A DNA stretch of 64,000 nt, from NCBI GenBank assembly GCA_039000515.1, contig JBCFYV010000515.1:57182-121181 (forward strand). Direction: 5' to 3'. This document shows, piece by piece, positions 11,899-23,444 of this stretch (its first letter is position 1; every line of letters begins with the position of its first letter). Origin of the DNA: Timema cristinae (taxonomy: Eukaryota > Arthropoda > Insecta > Phasmatodea > Timematidae). The notes beneath the pieces are model-generated. The model searched no databases. It saw only the letters and a list, made by a program, of their open reading frames with translations, and was not told the DNA's origin. Position numbers and translations under genes: made by a program.

Positions 11899-12419
11899 AC
11901 AACGCTAGACATGACAACCTTCATATGGAGCATCGCCGGAAGAGAGGTCACCGCAGTAAGTGTATGCAGGAAATTGCTAATTTTACGTCCGGAACCCCCA
12001 TGAACGCAACCGGTCTTTTCTCAAGGTAGGGTACCCGGTTGTCATCCCTAAGGCCCTTCTACCAAGATATTACAACCGGCGCACATTCACTCAGGAGCTC
12101 AAAGCAGTGGTATCCAATATTAACCAAAGGAGAGCCGTGTTAGATGCCAAGGTCGTCAACAGAGGGGCCAAAGGTCTGTGTGCAGGATTTAACGGCAGGG
12201 GAAGGGAAGAAAGAAGGAAGGAAGAACTAATGAAAGAGAAGTTGGAAGAAGGAAGAAAGAGAAGGAAAAAAAAGGAAAAAAAAGCAAGTGAAAGGAAAGA
12301 TGTAGGATAGGGTTGTCCTGCACGAGGTACATCCTTCACAGATGCCTCCCCATTTAGTCGCCTCTTACGACAAGCAGGGGTTACTGCGGGACCATTCTAA
12401 ACCCCGTCCCGCAGGGGGG

Positions 12420-12751
12420 AGTACATTCTCATTAACTTTATTGACTGTATATTCTGCAAAATGTGTTCATGGGTATAGCTCTCCTGATCAGTTATATAAT
12501 CGACCGAAACCTGAGTTGAGGGATTCCCATTGCTACTAAGTTGCGGGCACACTCGTGTGGGGCTTAACACAATTCCCCAATTTACTTAATTGTAGATGCT
12601 TTTAGTATCGCCATAGAGTAAAGGGTGCATACGCATTTGCGTAAATGTTAGTTGACAGAATTGATTTTGAAACAGTATTTATACTTGAGAGGATTTCTCA
12701 AAAATATTGATGCTATAATCTGAAAGGTATGTTTCAGGTAAGGAAATACAG
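12420..12751. other. Flank of LINE A; probable Harbinger intron
   Basis: No reading frame is recognised. The stretch ends with a splice acceptor (AATACAG, 12745-12751) that opens the MADF exon, so at least its right part is probably the intron of that element-borne gene. Confidence 0.4.
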
Positions 12752-13434
12752 AAGAGATGGAACTCATTGAGGGATTGCTTTCGACGTGAACTAACAATTC
12801 ATAAAAACACGCCTTCCGGAAGAGCCGCGAGTAAGAAAAGGAAATACATATATTTCGGCAGACTACGTTTCTTTGAACCGTTCACCAAAATGTTAGGTAA
12901 TGAATCATCTATTCCAAGCGAACCTCATCTTCCAGATGACTCTTCTACTCCCGGACCAAGTATTACGACACTAATCCCCGCCAGCTCTACTAAAAGGAAG
13001 ACAAAGGTTGACGAAGATATTCTAGCAGTTCTTCGAGATGGCAATAATATTTTGCAGAACTACATAACTCAATCGAACAGTGATCGTAATCGTATTTATG
13101 ATGATGACGAGGCGTTCCTTCTTACTTCTTTGTCTTTCAAAGAATTTTATGCAGATAAAAAATTGTTACTGAAGCTAGAAATCATGCAAAATGTAATCAA
13201 GTTTAAAAATTATCATAGAAATGTTGGCGGGGAAATATGGAAGGGACGGGATATGATACATACTCTTCCCAACCACCAGCACATCATAATGCTGCTTCAA
13301 CTGGTAGGTTACTATATCCTCCAACTCACCCAACTAATTATCAGAACTCAACCATCTTCGGTACGCCATCCCTGCCTGTTTCAGACGAGGCATTGTCCCC
13401 GGACAGCGAATATAGTGTTGTGTCACTTCAATGA
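12752..13434 (+). pseudogene. MADF/BESS protein exon of a PIF/Harbinger fragment
   Basis: Directly after an AG acceptor the frame reads KRWNSLRDCFRRELTIHK and then YFGRLRFFEPF, the second half of a MADF DNA-binding domain. After a Ser/Pro-rich linker comes a BESS-like segment (DDEAFLLTSLSFKEFYADKK). Near 13235 the sensible frame shifts: the main ORF drifts into hydrophobic text while the +1 frame carries a Ser/Pro/His tail ending SEYSVVSLQ at 13434. MADF/Myb-like proteins are the second gene of PIF/Harbinger elements, where they help the transposase reach the nucleus and bind DNA. The antisense transposase exon just downstream supports this source. One frameshift makes it a probable pseudogene. 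Confidence 0.75.
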
Positions 13435-13670
13435 GTTTTATTATTTATTTTTGTTTTGTTCAATTATGAGGTTTTTAAATACCGACTATTTAATTTAAAA
13501 CGTGTCGTTTTTAAAGTGTTTCTGATCTTTCGTTCACGCAGTCCTTGTTTATGTAAAAATATAAAGTACAAACGATTATATAAGAAAAATGTTAGTATAA
13601 TGTTCTATTATGTACTACATATAAATAAATGAAGAACGAAAATTGAAAAAAAGCTTTTGATTTCACTTAC

Positions 13671-13846
13671 CTCAGTGTTACTGATAGCCTTTCTTCTGGG
13701 TGCACGCATTTTCTCATTTGAGTATCTGTGTTTAGCAGGGCAATATGAAGGTGAGATAAAAGTTCATCAAACGTTTCTATTGACATATGATATAAATTGA
13801 AAAACTTGTCAAGATGTTTCCTGAGGCCACTGTGCAGTATGTAAAA
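13671..13846 (-). pseudogene. PIF/Harbinger transposase exon 1 (fragment)
   Basis: On the minus strand the open text KFFNLYHMSIETFDELLSHL ... MRKCVHPEERLSVTLR ends exactly at a donor, CTGAG/GTAAGTG (boundary 13671/13670), at the position where the complete Harbinger at 16268-16566 also has its intron (EERILITLR/GTAAGT). It corresponds to the N-terminal helical part of HARBI1-like nucleases. An in-frame stop lies upstream at 13849-13847. The catalytic exon is not found in the window; LINE A or a deletion removed it. Confidence 0.7.
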
Positions 13847-14820
13847 CTAACCCTTCAGCAATCGTTGGCTGGTTAATGGATGAACCCATCACAATGTTTT
13901 TTTTTTTTTTACCACGTAGTTAGTTATAGTGGCACGGTACACGATCTCCGAAAATTAACTTCCATTTCCAATGGATACAGTTTACTGTTTAGATAGAAAC
14001 TGAGGTTGGAATCGGAAGATCGTGTGCGTTGAGTCGGTGGGAGTCGAGAAAAAGTCGTAGAAATGACATGACGTCACTTCCTACTTAAAGTCGGTAATGT
14101 GAGCCTATACTAAAAGGGAAGGAAAAATGGTACGGTTCACAGCAGATTTTTACTTTAATATTAAAATAGAAACTCTTAGTAAAAACTCGTAATAATTGTG
14201 AAACCTGCTTTGGTAGCCGAATAGTATAAGGCAGATGGTTTTCAATAGGCGGCCCGCAGGATGTCAATCCAGCCTCCGATAAATAATTAATCTGAAAATA
14301 TATATACTGTATATATCCCAACAACACTGTTATACACCGCACGTCTGACAACTCTGTGCTAGACGTGATGGAAGAAGGGATGGTGAAGGTTATTACGGGA
14401 GCGCGAATGTCATTTACCTAATATGGACAAAAGACCTACAGTTTGAATTAATTTATCAACAAAGTTCAGAAGAACAAAAAATTAGCTTTGCGAGCGAGTC
14501 AATGTGTTATTTTTGGGCTAAATTTATGACTAGTTACCCAAATTGTAAGAAAATTGCCATTCTAATTTTAACTTTGTTTGGGTTTACCAAAAATGTTACT
14601 CAAGTTTTACTGAGATGAACAATACAGAAAATTGTTACAGGAACAAATTAACAGATTTCCATGTTGAAAACGCCCTAAGATTAGCACACATTCTATACTC
14701 CAGATTTTAAACAAATTGTTGAAGGAAATCGCCCTCATTTTTCTCATAGGTTTCTTGGTAACTAAAGTAGAATTTATTTTATAATTTATGTCTTATAAAT
14801 CCTAAAATAAAAATAGTGTT
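13847..14820. other. Non-coding flank, no gene
   Basis: AT-rich sequence with a poly-T run near 13896-13907 and a short TATATA-rich palindromic stretch near 14298-14316. It may include the worn end of the Harbinger fragment. No inverted repeat matching the other Harbinger copy was recognised. Confidence 0.4.
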
Positions 14821-14851
14821 TAAAGGGAAAGTCGCCTATATTGTACTACCA

Positions 14852-14866
14852 CCTAAATCGTACCAC
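14852..14866 (+). repeat. Subterminal repeat of the pogo/Tigger element (left)
   Basis: CCTAAATCGTACCAC; a second copy, CCTAAACCGTACCAC, is at 15190-15204, and two inverted copies lie near the right end (33262-33276, 33283-33297). Placement at both ends suggests transposase binding sites; that role is inferred. Confidence 0.6.
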
Positions 14867-15311
14867 CATTGTTTTCTGGAAAATGATTATGGTAGAGTAC
14901 TCTAGCGGTTATTTTTTGAATCTCCTATTGTGTTAAGTAGCCCGCCAAAATATTACACTAGTATGACCACGGTGAACGCTTTTATTAATGTTATTTAGTT
15001 TCAGTGGATCTGGATGTAATTTTTAGACTTCGTATCTAAGGAAATACTGAACCCAAAGGTATGTTTTACTTGTTTTCATGCATCTATTATTGTAATATAA
15101 CCAATTCTACAAATAACCTATTGTTTATTCTTAACGTAGCGATAGTTTGTGGTTATAAATAAGGTTATGTTTAAAACACCACGATGTTGCCTAAACCGTA
15201 CCACGAGTGGTTTCCTAATTCCTTGTTCCATATTTGCTAATTTTTTTACCAAACTTTTATGAAACACCACGACAGACACAAATAACACGCGTGTCAGTTG
15301 TGTGTTACAGG

Positions 15312-16051
15312 ATGACGAAACGAAAATATGGGGCTTGGAGTGAATTGGATATGGAACGAGCCCTCGCAGCTTATAGAAATGGGAACATGGGTTTTAATGA
15401 ATGCTGTTGACAATATGGTATTGAAAAGCCAACACTCAAGCGCCACTTAGACTGCAAGAATGTTAAAGCTAATAATAGTACAAAGGCTCTAGGCCTTACA
15501 GCTACCATGCCACCTGAAATTGAAAAAGAGCTTGTCAATCGCATTTTTAAATTAGAGGAGCTACTTTTTGGCCTTACAATTGCTGACGTGTGCAAGTTAG
15601 CATATTAAATAGCAGAGCAGAATCACATCCCACATAACTCTAACCGAGAGACCAAAATCGCAGGTAAAAAATGGTTTTCCGCTTTTAAGGCGCATCATAA
15701 AGACATGTCGTTTCGTGAACCAGAAGCGACATCAATGGCACGAGCAAAAGGATTCAATAAAAAAGTTTCCGAATTATTTGACATTTTAGAAATAAATTGT
15801 TGAAGAAGACAAGATCGACGCTAAACGATTGTTTAATGTTGATGAGTTTGGCATCAGCACTGTGCAAAATAAATGCCAGAAAGTGCTAGCTAAAAAGGAA
15901 AACGCCAAGTTGGATCAATTTTAAGTGGGGAAAGAGGTGTAAATACAACAATAGTATGTTGCACTAGTGCATCGGGAACCTATGTCCCTCCCATGTTAAT
16001 TTTTAATCGCATGAGAATGGCTTGTGAATTAAAAGTTGGGGCTCCACGTAA
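15312..16051 (+). pseudogene. pogo/Tigger transposase, N-terminal segment
   Basis: From an ATG right after TTACAG the text reads MTKRKYGAWSELDMERALAA, a pogo/CENP-B type helix-turn-helix start, followed by a second DNA-binding helix region (KKWFSAFKAHHKDMSFREPE) and the first catalytic block (RLFNVDEFGISTVQ) with its Asp. In-frame stops occur at a TGA (about 15407) and a TAA (about 15606), with frameshifts near 15798 and 15915. The segment ends at the Harbinger insertion, just after ELKVGAPR. The order matches the DDE_1 family; the breaks make it inactive. Confidence 0.8.
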
Positions 16052-16267
16052 GGCCCTCCGCACACGGGTCGACTGTTTTGCAACACGAGTTTCAAACCGG
16101 TTGCACATCAGATTATTGTGCAACTGGTTTGCAATCGATTGATGTTCTTCGTCTGCACACGAACGCGACTGAGTCTGAATCAGTCGACAGTTTCATAGAC
16201 CATAGTAATATAGAGTGTTGCGATTGAAACACGTTTAGTATAAATTCTTGAAGCTAATTTTGGCAAC

Positions 16268-16566
16268 ATGTCAAGTAGTAGTTCAGATGAAGAAGACATA
16301 GTTGACTATTATCAATACCGCAGACTACGAAGAGCAGTACGAAGGGAATATTGGCGCCATCGTTATATAGAGAGAAATATCAAGTGCAGGCTGTTCGTTG
16401 CAGCAGAACAATTAAATAAAACAGACACCAAGTTTATAGCATTTTACAGAATGTCCAAAGATTCTTACCTGGAATTGGTAAAGATGGTTGCTCCTACCAT
16501 ACAGAAGATGGACACAAATATGAGAGAGTGTGTGACTGCAGAAGAAAGAATATTAATAACTTTGAG
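16268..16566 (+). pseudogene. HARBI1-like transposase, exon 1
   Basis: Begins MSSSSSDEEDIVDYYQYRR, an acidic then basic N-terminus, then FIAFYRMSKDSYLELVKMV and MRECVTAEERILITLR, the helical region typical ahead of the nuclease. The exon ends TTGAG/GTAAGT; joined to 17668 it restores the usual LRYLATG motif in phase. This joint is the same as in the 13671 fragment. Exon 1 itself is intact, but the downstream exon has a frameshift, hence the pseudogene call for the gene. Confidence 0.75.
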
Positions 16567-16707
16567 GTAAGTTTTATTTATTACTCATTATTTTGGTTCA
16601 AACACAGAATTACAAAAGTCTAATTTAAAGAAATAAAAATTACAGTAAAAAATTAAGAAAGCTACACTTCTGTTCATATCTTAAGGAATGTAGTTGAAGT
16701 AAAATTT

Positions 16708-17551
16708 TCACATTTTATAATAGTTGGAATTGAGAGCCCCTGCAAAGTCTGTATAAAACTGGTGTGTTGGCGATGCTTGTTCCTGAAATGATTCTGAAAC
16801 CGGAGAAATTGCTGTGGTATGTGAAGGTTCGGAGGTATGCAAAATGCCAGAGGTATGCGTTGAATCCGACTGTGGTGAGTCAATTGTGATAAATGATGAA
16901 GAGTTGAGCAGTGATGGGGTTGATATCTCATCAATAACGCTGAAAATTTTGCGCTTGAAAAGTTTAATTTGAGAATCAGTAAATTTTTCTATTTCAGGCA
17001 TCAAGCTCAGTAAAAACATTTTGACAGCCTCTTTCCTTTCAATTTGTGAGAGCTAGTAGCTTCTACGTTAGCAGTTGTTTCTAGTCTTGCTTTTTTGGCT
17101 TTGAAATACTCAGCCACACATTTATCTGCGTCCACCGCCGATTTATTTCTGACATTCAGGCTTTTCTTAGATCGATTTGGTTGAGGCAGTACTGTTCCCT
17201 CAGGTGATGCTGGGGGGAAGGTGGATGGTGCTTGTATCATAGGTGGTGGTGGTGGTGGTGGCGATGATGCTTGTGAGGATTGCACCATGTCTGATGAATC
17301 TTCAAGAGAGCCACTCTCATCATCACATCTTTCTAAATTTTCAAATATTTCTTCTGTCGTTTCATGCTGTGGTATTTGTGGCAAATTTCCGGATGAGGGA
17401 GAAGCCAACGCTTTTATGAATGGCACACAAAACTGCATGGCATCTGCCAAATAGTATGCCTCTTTCTTTCTTCCGGATCCACTTGGCGGAGGCTTCAGTT
17501 TACGTGAGAAAACTGTACGAAGATTACGCCATTTCTCTTTGCACTCAGCCG
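16708..17551 (-). pseudogene. Harbinger MADF/BESS protein, exon 2
   Basis: Starts after the acceptor TGATTTCAG (17560-17552) and continues exon 1 in phase: AAECKEKWRNLRTVFSRKL, the MADF core, then AYYLADAMQFCVPFI. A linker with a seven-proline run follows, then, after a frameshift near 17045, the BESS motif (MFLLSLMPEIEKFTDSQIK). The stop is at 16708. The exon lies inside the intron of the opposite-strand transposase. Partner role: DNA binding and transport of the transposase, known for the family, not shown here. Confidence 0.75.
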
Positions 17552-17667
17552 CTGAAATCAATGAAACGAATACAGTTACACATTATATTAAAATACAGTA
17601 ACACTAAAATTAAAATAATCTTTATTTATGTTTTTCATTTTTGTTAGATTTATTTAATTTTTTACAG

Positions 17668-18606
17668 GTACTTGGCAACAGGATGCACATTTGTGTCACT
17701 TTCTTTATATTTTGCAAGAGGGGAGACCACACTCGGAGCTATTGTTAAAGATACTACTAAATAATCTGGGACGTATTGAATGAAATATATATGCCTATAC
17801 CGGCAGGAGATCAATGGAAAATAATTTCTGATCGTTTTGAGATGATATGGAACCTTCCAAACTGCATTGGGGCTGTGGATGGGAAGCACATCCGAATAGA
17901 GAAATTTCCAAACACTGGTTCTGAAAATTACAATTACAAGTTATACCATTCTACCGTACTAATTGCGTGCTGTGATGCAGACGGACTTTTCACAATGATC
18001 GAACCAGGTTACGCCGAAAGAAACAGTGATGGAGGTATTTTCAACGCCAGTGCAATGAAATTCTGGATGGCCCATGGGGGTTTTGACATACCTTTGCCTT
18101 CCCCGTTGAGATACGATGAAACAAACCGTCCATTTCCTTACTATTTTGTGGGAGATGAAGCGTTCCCATTGTCACGCAATTTAATGAGGCCCTATGTAAA
18201 AAGAACCCTTGACAATGTGAAAAGGATTTTCAATTACAGATTGAGCCGTGGAAGCAAAACAATTGAATGTGCCTTTGGAATGGCAGCAGAAAAGTTTGCG
18301 GTATTAAATGGGCCCATACGATGTCGAAAAGCAGGAACAGTGAATGACATTGTAAAAGTTGCTTGCGTCCTCCATAACTACGTACGTAAACGAGAGGGGA
18401 TTGATTACAGGCCACCAGCTACGGGAGAAGATAACGAGATTGCGGGAGTAGCTATCAACATGACAAGACAACTTGTAATACATGACGGTTCTTCGGCGGC
18501 TACTTTAAGGAATTATTTGGCAAACTATTTTCTTTCTTCTCGTGCATCTGTACCCTGGCAATGGAAATACACTGTACCAGAAATAAGGAATAATATTATT
18601 AATTAA
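17668..18606 (+). pseudogene. HARBI1-like transposase, exon 2 (catalytic)
   Basis: After TTTTTTACAG the phase-matched text gives YLATGCTFVSLSLYF and reaches an in-frame TAA at 17762-17764; the catalytic part continues in another frame from about 17763 (IIWDVLNEIYMPIP). It carries the DDE_Tnp_4 blocks: AVDGKHIRI (first Asp), NSDGGIF (second Asp), the FVGDEAFPLSRNLMRPY signature and IECAFG (Glu), then VACVLHNYV. The stop is at 18604-18606. Apart from the single frameshift the nuclease looks well preserved, so the copy decayed recently or the shift is a sequence error. Confidence 0.8.
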
Positions 18607-18701
18607 TATTATCTATTAACAATATTAGTGGTGTATGTTGTTAAATGTTGTTAAATTAATACCTAACAAAAATAATAAATAAAATAAATACCACTACATA
18701 C

Positions 18702-18846
18702 CTGTAATTTGTACTTCGGCCGCCACCTCTTGCCATGCTTTTTCAGTGATGTCTTTCCTGGAGTACCCAGGAAGCTTATAATTATATAGCACTTCACGCT
18801 TTTCCACCTCTTCAACGAATTTTATATTCCACGTTTGATCATTCAT
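18702..18846 (-). pseudogene. Harbinger MADF/BESS protein, exon 1
   Basis: Begins MNDQTWNIKFVEEVEKREVL, then YNYKLPGYSRKDITEKAWQEVA, the first half of a MADF domain, and ends ATTACAG/GTATGT. The split codon G/CG rejoins exon 2 at 17551. The intron of about 1.15 kb contains the catalytic exon of the opposite-strand transposase. The exon itself is intact. Confidence 0.75.
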
Positions 18847-19158
18847 TTCGAATGTTGACCAACAACACTTCAAAATGTCAATAATATACGCTATAATAAG
18901 AATATACGCTATAACAACGCTGGAATCACACGTCTTCAACAATTTCACAACATGCAACCGTGCAACTGAAACTGTTTCGCGACCTGCAAGCACGATCGCA
19001 AGTGACCAGTTGGAAACTGATTTCAAACCGGTCCCGTTTATGTCGACCCATGTGCGTCTCCCCACTCCCCTACACGTGAAAGGTCACCAAACAGTTACAT
19101 GTACAACCGGTTTGAAACTCGCGTTGCAAAACAGTCGACCCGTGTGCGGAGGGCCTTT

Positions 19159-19978
19159 GGATGAGGTTTCTGAAACAGGCTACATAAACAGTGACCTCTT
19201 CATCCAGTGGTTAAAACATTTTATTGCTGCCGTCAAACCAAACAACGATAACCAAATTCTTTTAGTTCTAGATGGCCACACAACACATTCAAAGAACTTG
19301 GAAGCTTTGTAAATAGCGAGAGAGGATGGAGTAATTATGTTGCAGTTGCCTGGCCACACAACTCATCGGGTTCAACCATTAGACAAGTCGTTTATTAAAC
19401 CACTTAAAGGGTACTACACACAAGTGGTTGAAAAATGGCTTCGTACCAATCCAGGACTGTGTGTTAAACAATACCAGGTGACTCAACTTGTGGCAGAAGC
19501 CTATGCAAGGGCAGCGACAGTTGAGAATTCCATTAATGGATTCCGTGGATGTGGAGTCTGGTCAGTTGACCGTAATGTGTTTAAAGACTGACTTGTTACT
19601 AGCTGAATATCATGAGCCTTCAGAAGATACCAATGTAGATGCACCAACTGCAGATGAAACCAATGACCGACGGATGTTGCAGTAGAGCCAGAGGCTGAAC
19701 CAGCCAACACCTCTCAACTTAATGTGTTAATTGAAGCTATCTCCCCCATTCCCAAACCCACAATTTTTTTTTTTGTCAAAACGAGGTGGGTTGAAAAACA
19801 AAGGCCTACAATGAGCTACTGTGCTAACAAGACTTCCATACAATAATGATTTGCAAACAGCAAAAGAATTGCAAATGGAACACACCAAAGCAAATGAATT
19901 GAAACTGGCAAAGCCCAAGATAAAAAAAAAGGTAGCCAATGCTAAGAAAAATTCTTCACCTGTGCGGAGAAATTTAGA
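19159..19978 (+). pseudogene. pogo/Tigger transposase, central segment
   Basis: Continues after the Harbinger: DEVSETGYINSDLFIQWLKH, the second catalytic block LLVLDGHTTH, a stop (TAA near 19310), GVIMLQLPGHTTHRVQPLDK with the third Asp, then KGYYTQVVEKWL and GFRGCGVWSVDRNVF. A frameshift lies near 19590, after which text drifts to a Lys/Ala-rich region (KIKKKVANAKKNS) that runs into the LINE B insertion at RRNL. All three catalytic Asp codons are still readable, but not in one frame. Confidence 0.8.
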
Positions 19979-22900
19979 TATTATTATTATTATTATTATT
20001 ATTTATTATTATTATTGTGGTTTGGAGGCCCATCGACACATCTAGGTCATTAGGGCCTTGAAATATATTTAAAACATAATAAAATCCCCATAGGGGAGAG
20101 ATATTATCATTCACCACCTGAGACACTTCATAGGAGTGCTCAAATGGCCTCAAAGTACAATTGAGTGAAACACCTGCTAAAAAAAACCACAGGTGTATCA
20201 CTCTAAGAAAAAACAAAACAAACATATTAAAACAATATATTAGTTAAAAAGACAAAACTAACATGTTAAAACAATTATTTTATTAAAGTTTGTTAAAATG
20301 GATAAAACGACAAGACAAACACATTAAAGTATACTAAAATGTTAAAAAGGGTCTCAATATGAGATAAAATCCAGATGAGCCACTTTATAAAAGTGACTCA
20401 AATGGCACTAAAAAGATTCGCCTGGCGTATAAAATGGAGTAAACAAATAACTCCTTCAGCGCTGTCGCGTAATAAAAAACGAGGGTCACCTTTAAAATCA
20501 AGGGCCAGGCGAATAGGGGCATATCTGCGACACTCCACCAAAATGTGGTGCACACTAAGGGGAGCATCGAAAATTCACACACTGGAGGTGGATCCCTTCT
20601 GAGTAAAAATCCGTGGGTTAGAAATGTATGCCCGACGCGGAGTCTCGTCACGATGACCTCCTCTTTTCTAGACTTTCGTATAGAAGAGGGCCATCGCAAC
20701 ACACCGTCCCTGATGGACCGCAGCTTGTTCTGAGCAGGGGTCGAGACCCACTGCTCGTGCCAGGTGCGTATGACTCCACGCCAAACATAACCCTTTAGAT
20801 CAAAAAACATGACACCCGGACTCGCCTCCGGAGGCAGGCGTGCTGCCTCCTTGGCTGCCTGGTCCACCAGTTCATTTCCTGGAAGACCAGCGTGACCAGG
20901 AATCCAGCAAAAGGCGAGCCGGGTGCTTAATGAATCAATTTTTAAAATTTGCTCATGTATCATTTGCACGAGGGGATTCCAGGAGTAGAGAGTGGACAAT
21001 GCCAACAGAGCACTCATAGAATCCGTGCAGATGAGAACAGAACGGTGACTACTTCGGTATACAAAACACAAAGATTTAAAAATGGCATATAATTCAGCCG
21101 TAAAAACACTGGTTTCTTTAGGTAAACCAATTTTAAAATTGGATCCTTCCACAATAAAAGCACATCCCACGGAGGCTCCAGATTTAGAGCTATCAGAGTA
21201 GATGCGCTCAAATCCGTGAAAGCGAGTGGGAGAGGAGTTCATTAAAGGTCCTCTCATATACAAAGTTTGGGGTGGTCGCTTTATGGAACTTGGCAAGATC
21301 AAAATGGCATTTCGGAGGGCGTATCTTCCAGGGAGAAACTCGACCTGGTGATGTGGGGATAGCCTTTGGCAGGACAATCCCACACGTGTCGAAAACCGAT
21401 AGCATCCGGATCCCAACCGGCCTTGTACTACGACATTTAGTTTCATACAAGACACGGTTAGGGGGATGAAACACAGGGCGGTAAGCAACATTATTTGGCG
21501 TGCAATGAAGTTTCGACACGTAAGATGCCAGGAGATAAGACCGCCGGTAAGAAAGAGGGGGCTCACCGGCGTCGGCACAGATGCTGACGACTGGACTGGT
21601 ACGAAAAGCAACAGTAGCCAGTCGAATGCCAGCATGGTGGACGCTATCGAGCATCTTTAACGCCGAGGGTCTAGCGGAACCATATACAAAACTGCCGTAA
21701 TCAAGTTTTGATCTCACCAAGGCTCTATAAAGGCGCATCAAGGTTTCCCTATCAGCACCCCAAGAGCGACCACTCACAACTTTAGATAAATTCAGAGCTT
21801 TAACACACCTCGTTTTCAGGTATTTGATGTGGGGGATCCAAGTTAGTTTAAAATCGAATAAAAGTCCCAGGAACCTTACGGTCTCGGAGACAGGTAAAAC
21901 AACATGGTTCATTAAAATATTGGGGGCAGGCTTTATTCCGCGTAATCTATGGAAGTGGACGACAGTCGTCTTGGCCGCAGAGAATCGAAAGCCATTACAA
22001 GATGCCCACAACCATAGATTGTTTACAGCGAGTTGTATCTGTCGTTCAGCCCTGTGGAGACTTGATGAACTGCAATAAATTGCATAGTCATCCACAAAAA
22101 GGCATGAACGAACAGGTAAGCGCACGTTGTCTACAATGCTATTTATCGCAATAGCGAACAACGTGCAGCTCAAAGGACTGCCCTGGGGCACCCCATTTTC
22201 TTGAATAAAATCATCGGATAAGGTGTTGTTTAACCTTACCCGGAAGTGTCTATCTGACATAAAATTAGCTAAAAAAATAGGGAGGCTCCCCGGAACCCCC
22301 GATTAAAAAGGTTTTTTTAAGATGCCGTAACGCCATGTAGTATCGTACGCCTTCTCCAAATCAAAGAAAACAGCCAAAAGATGCTGTTTATGGAGAAAGG
22401 CGTCACGAACAGCAGTCTCAAGACGGACGAGATGATCAACCGTGGATCGGTTACGGCGAAAACCACATTGAATATTGGATAGCAGATTGCGGGATTCTAA
22501 ACGCCATATAAGTCGTTTATTTATCATATTTTCTAATATTTTGCATACACAGCTAGTTAAGGCTATCGGTCTATAACTAGTTGGGTCTAATTTTTCCTTG
22601 CCACTTTTATATATTGGGATAACGGTTGCTTGCCACCACAGTGTTGGGAATTGACGAGATTCCCAAACACAATTGTAGAGGTTAAGAGGAACGCCGTCCA
22701 GCAGGGGACAGTTGGCGCAACATTTCATAATGGATATCATCCGGGCCAGAAGTTGTATTGCCCGCCTGGGACAGGGTATAAGTAAGTTCCTCTTTAGTAA
22801 AGGGGGAGTTATAATCCTCCCCCCGACTTTGGCCAAAATCAATAGTAAGGCGCTCGATGCTGCGCTTATGCACCGCGAACTCGTTAGAGTAGCTCGCAAA

Positions 22901-23078
22901 GCTAGAAATAGAGGCGAACATCGAGCCCAATATATTGACGACCTCCACAGGGGAGGAGACAAGCGAACCGTTAGACATGAGGGCAGGTACACTATTAATG
23001 GAATTTTTGCTACTACTTAATTTACGAATATTGTCCCAAACTTTAATTGTGGGAGTGGTAATTGTAAGGGTTGAAATA
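19979..23078 (-). mobile_element. LINE copy B, 3' half
   Basis: Starts at its (TAA)n tail beside the duplication GAGAAATTTAGA (19967-19978; repeated at 32669-32680) and runs to the point where copy C was inserted (duplication AAGGGTTGAAATA, 23066-23078). The 5' half resumes at 29469. With copy C removed the element is about 6.3 kb. The insertion lies in frame within the pogo transposase C-terminal region. Confidence 0.9.
20385..22992 (-). pseudogene. LINE B ORF2, RT and RNase H part
   Basis: Three frames cover this part: RT N-terminal half (22992-22303; SYRPIALTSCVCKILENMI, FFDLEKAYDTTWRYGIL), RT C-terminal half (22260-21208; NGVPQGSPLSCTLFA, CLFVDDYAIYCSSSS) and RNase H (21635-20385; RIYSDSSKSGASVGCAF, ICTDSMSALLALS, WIPGHAGLPGNELVDQAA). 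The RNase H start reads SDSSK where other copies have TDGSK. Frameshifts near 22300 and 21400-21210 break the chain. The C-terminal Cys-His motif is also damaged. Confidence 0.85.
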
Positions 23079-23444
23079 TTATTATTATTGTTTAACGGCC
23101 CATCGACACATCTAGGTCATTAGGGCCTTGAAATATATTAAAAACATAATAAGATCCCCATAGGGGAAAGAGATAAAACATTCACCATCTGAGACACTCC
23201 ATAGGAGTGCTCAATTGGACTCTTGGTATAAATTAAGTGATACACCTGCTAAAAAAAAACCACAAGTGTATCACTCCAATAAAAAGACAAAACAAACATA
23301 TTAAAATATAACTCGTTAAAAAGACTAAACATGTTAAAATGATAATACGTTAAAAAGACAAAACAACATGTTAAATTGTAATAAAACCGTTAAAAAGATC
23401 TCAATATGAGATAATATCCTAAAGAGCCACTTTATAAAAGTGAC

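Larger units (their letters stand above)
6480..12419 (-). mobile_element. LINE copy A (I-like), old and decayed
   Basis: The element reads on the minus strand from the GC-rich leader (about 12419) through ORF1 and ORF2 to a (TAA)n tail at the low-coordinate end. Both ends match those of copies C and D, so it is nearly full length, but it is the most diverged copy. Flanks AGTGAATA and AGTACATT could be a worn target duplication, though this is weak. An RNase H segment of roughly 250 bases is missing: text matching just before the W-I-P-G-H region (about 7235) jumps to text matching well upstream of it. The RT region is also shortened near 8700-8780. Confidence 0.9.
16052..19155 (+). mobile_element. 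PIF/Harbinger element, complete with two genes
   Basis: Terminal inverted repeats of 52 bp (16052-16103 and 19104-19155) begin GGCCCTCCGCACACGGGTCG and differ at one position. Flanking triplets are TAA (16049-16051) and TTT (19156-19158), a worn 3-bp duplication as expected for this superfamily. Deleting the element plus one triplet rejoins the surrounding pogo frame (GAPR ... DEVSETGY). It carries a transposase gene on the plus strand and a MADF/BESS gene on the minus strand that overlap through their introns. Each has a frameshift, so the copy is probably dead. Confidence 0.9.

Noticed and set aside
17221..17454. Plus-strand Gly-rich ORF
   Set aside because: It is the antisense of the seven-proline run in the MADF protein.
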